Source: Oceanobacillus limi
Lineage (GTDB): Bacteria > Bacillota > Bacilli > Bacillales > Amphibacillaceae
NCBI RefSeq assembly: GCF_900111445.1
Contig: NZ_FOHE01000002.1
Location: forward strand, 186,001-250,000
Length of the DNA stretch: 64,000 nucleotides
Direction of reading: 5' to 3'
Shown here: one piece after another, positions 63,673-64,000 of the stretch
How the letters are laid out: each line of letters begins with the position of its first letter
Numbering within the stretch: position 1 is the stretch's first letter
Translations under genes and position numbers: made by a program
The notes under the pieces: generated by a model
Told to the model about the DNA's origin: nothing
Database searches by the model: none
What the model saw: only the letters and a program-made list of their open reading frames with translations

Positions 63673-64000
63673 TCTGCCACCTCATTGTTCGTTTATAATT
63701 TTGTGTCAATAATACAATTTTTCGTTTTAGTAGCTGGATCAAATCTAAACAGATGAGAATAAACAAGATAATGAATAAGCTGTCAAAGAAAACCATTTCA
63801 CCAACAATGTTGGATATATAATAATTAGATAGCATGTAACTATATAATAGCTCCCCTGCACAAATGCCAATTAATGTTACAGTTATTCTTGAAATAAGTC
63901 CCTTAACTAAGAAACAGACCATTACGATACAGATCAAAGGAATCAGGATAAACCGCGGCATAAATAGCCAAACGGGAGCTTGTCCTTCCCAGATCAATAT
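63665..64000 (-). CDS. yphA: YphA-like membrane protein (5' end outside the window)
   Basis: The C-terminal 112 residues of a protein with about three to four membrane helices (12-32, 38-57 and 66-89 of the visible part). The frame is open to the right edge, so the start lies beyond it. The position ahead of yphB and der is that of B. subtilis yphA (about 200 residues), function unknown. The end overlaps yphB by eight bases. Confidence 0.7.
   Translation of the reverse strand: MLIWEGQAPVWLFMPRFILIPLICIVMVCFLVKGLISRITVTLIGICAGELLYSYMLSNYYISNIVGEMVFFDSLFIILFILICLDLIQLLKRKIVLLTQNYKRTMRWQNE

Overview
The window is AT-rich, has dense minus-strand gene runs with strong Shine-Dalgarno sites and many TTG/GTG starts, and carries sporulation genes (spoIVA, sspM, spoVIF, a yphB-type YIEGIA gene), a type B RNase P RNA, gpsB, bshA and a Bacillus-style gene order. 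This points to the chromosome of an endospore-forming Bacillaceae bacterium. The repeats and gene content suggest something close to Oceanobacillus or Virgibacillus, which is an inference and not a match I could run.

Layout. Positions 1-1.7 kb hold two accessory genes, a nucleotidyltransferase and a glycolipid-binding-family protein. At 2.0-3.6 kb is a tat cluster (two tatA paralogues, tatC, yozE). At 3.7-5.8 kb are mobA, dfrA and thyA, followed by an NlpC/P60 cell-wall hydrolase and a DUF2512 membrane protein on the plus strand. At 7.5-9.8 kb fhs is coupled to an HD-domain (YpgQ-type) phosphohydrolase. At 10 kb a cold-shock gene sits behind a promoter and a terminator-like leader. At 10.4-12.0 kb is the type III polyketide synthase pair bpsA-bpsB. 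At 12.3-14.6 kb is a ba3-type cytochrome oxidase operon that starts with a 50-residue subunit IIa. At 14.7-16.5 kb is a gene-poor accessory stretch with a small membrane protein and a kinase-fold protein that ends in a zinc ribbon.

From 16.5 kb to the right end almost everything follows the B. subtilis ypwA-to-yphA order on the minus strand: ypwA, ypsC, rnpB, gpsB, cdd, yppE, sspM, yppC, recU-ponA (plus strand), nth, dnaD, asnS, aspB, ypmB, dinG, birA, cca, bshA, mgsA, dapB, ypjD, ypjC, yugP, ypjB-like, ypjA, qcrCBA, ypiF, ypiB, ypiA, aroA, aroB, aroC, cheR, ndk, hepT, menG, hepS, mtrB, hbs, spoIVA, yphF, yphE, spoVIF, gpsA, der and the yphB/yphA pair. Against that reference several genes are absent from their usual places: bshB1, panBCD, ypmA, aroH-trpEDCFBA-hisC-tyrA and mtrA/folE. 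A 90-residue remnant-like protein stands where ypjB should be.

How the genes work together. tat exports folded proteins, and the Rieske protein QcrA here carries a twin-arginine signal. qcrABC and the ba3 oxidase give two terminal branches of the quinol respiratory chain, and hepS/menG/hepT make the menaquinone both branches depend on. dfrA, thyA, fhs, ypgQ and cdd concern folate one-carbon units and pyrimidine deoxynucleotides. aroC-aroB-aroA form the end of the shikimate pathway.

Non-coding structure is notable. There are more than twenty rho-independent terminators, three related GC-richer intergenic repeats (27.4, 31.1 and 58.2 kb), a pair of about 130-bp inverted GC-rich repeats at 40.1-40.4 kb, a possible short plus-strand transcript at 30.9-31.1 kb, and the csp leader. 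I saw no CRISPR array, complete insertion sequence, prophage or tRNA. I did not find a clear new multi-gene system. The best candidates for something undescribed are the kinase/zinc-ribbon protein, the csp leader and the 31-kb mini-transcript.
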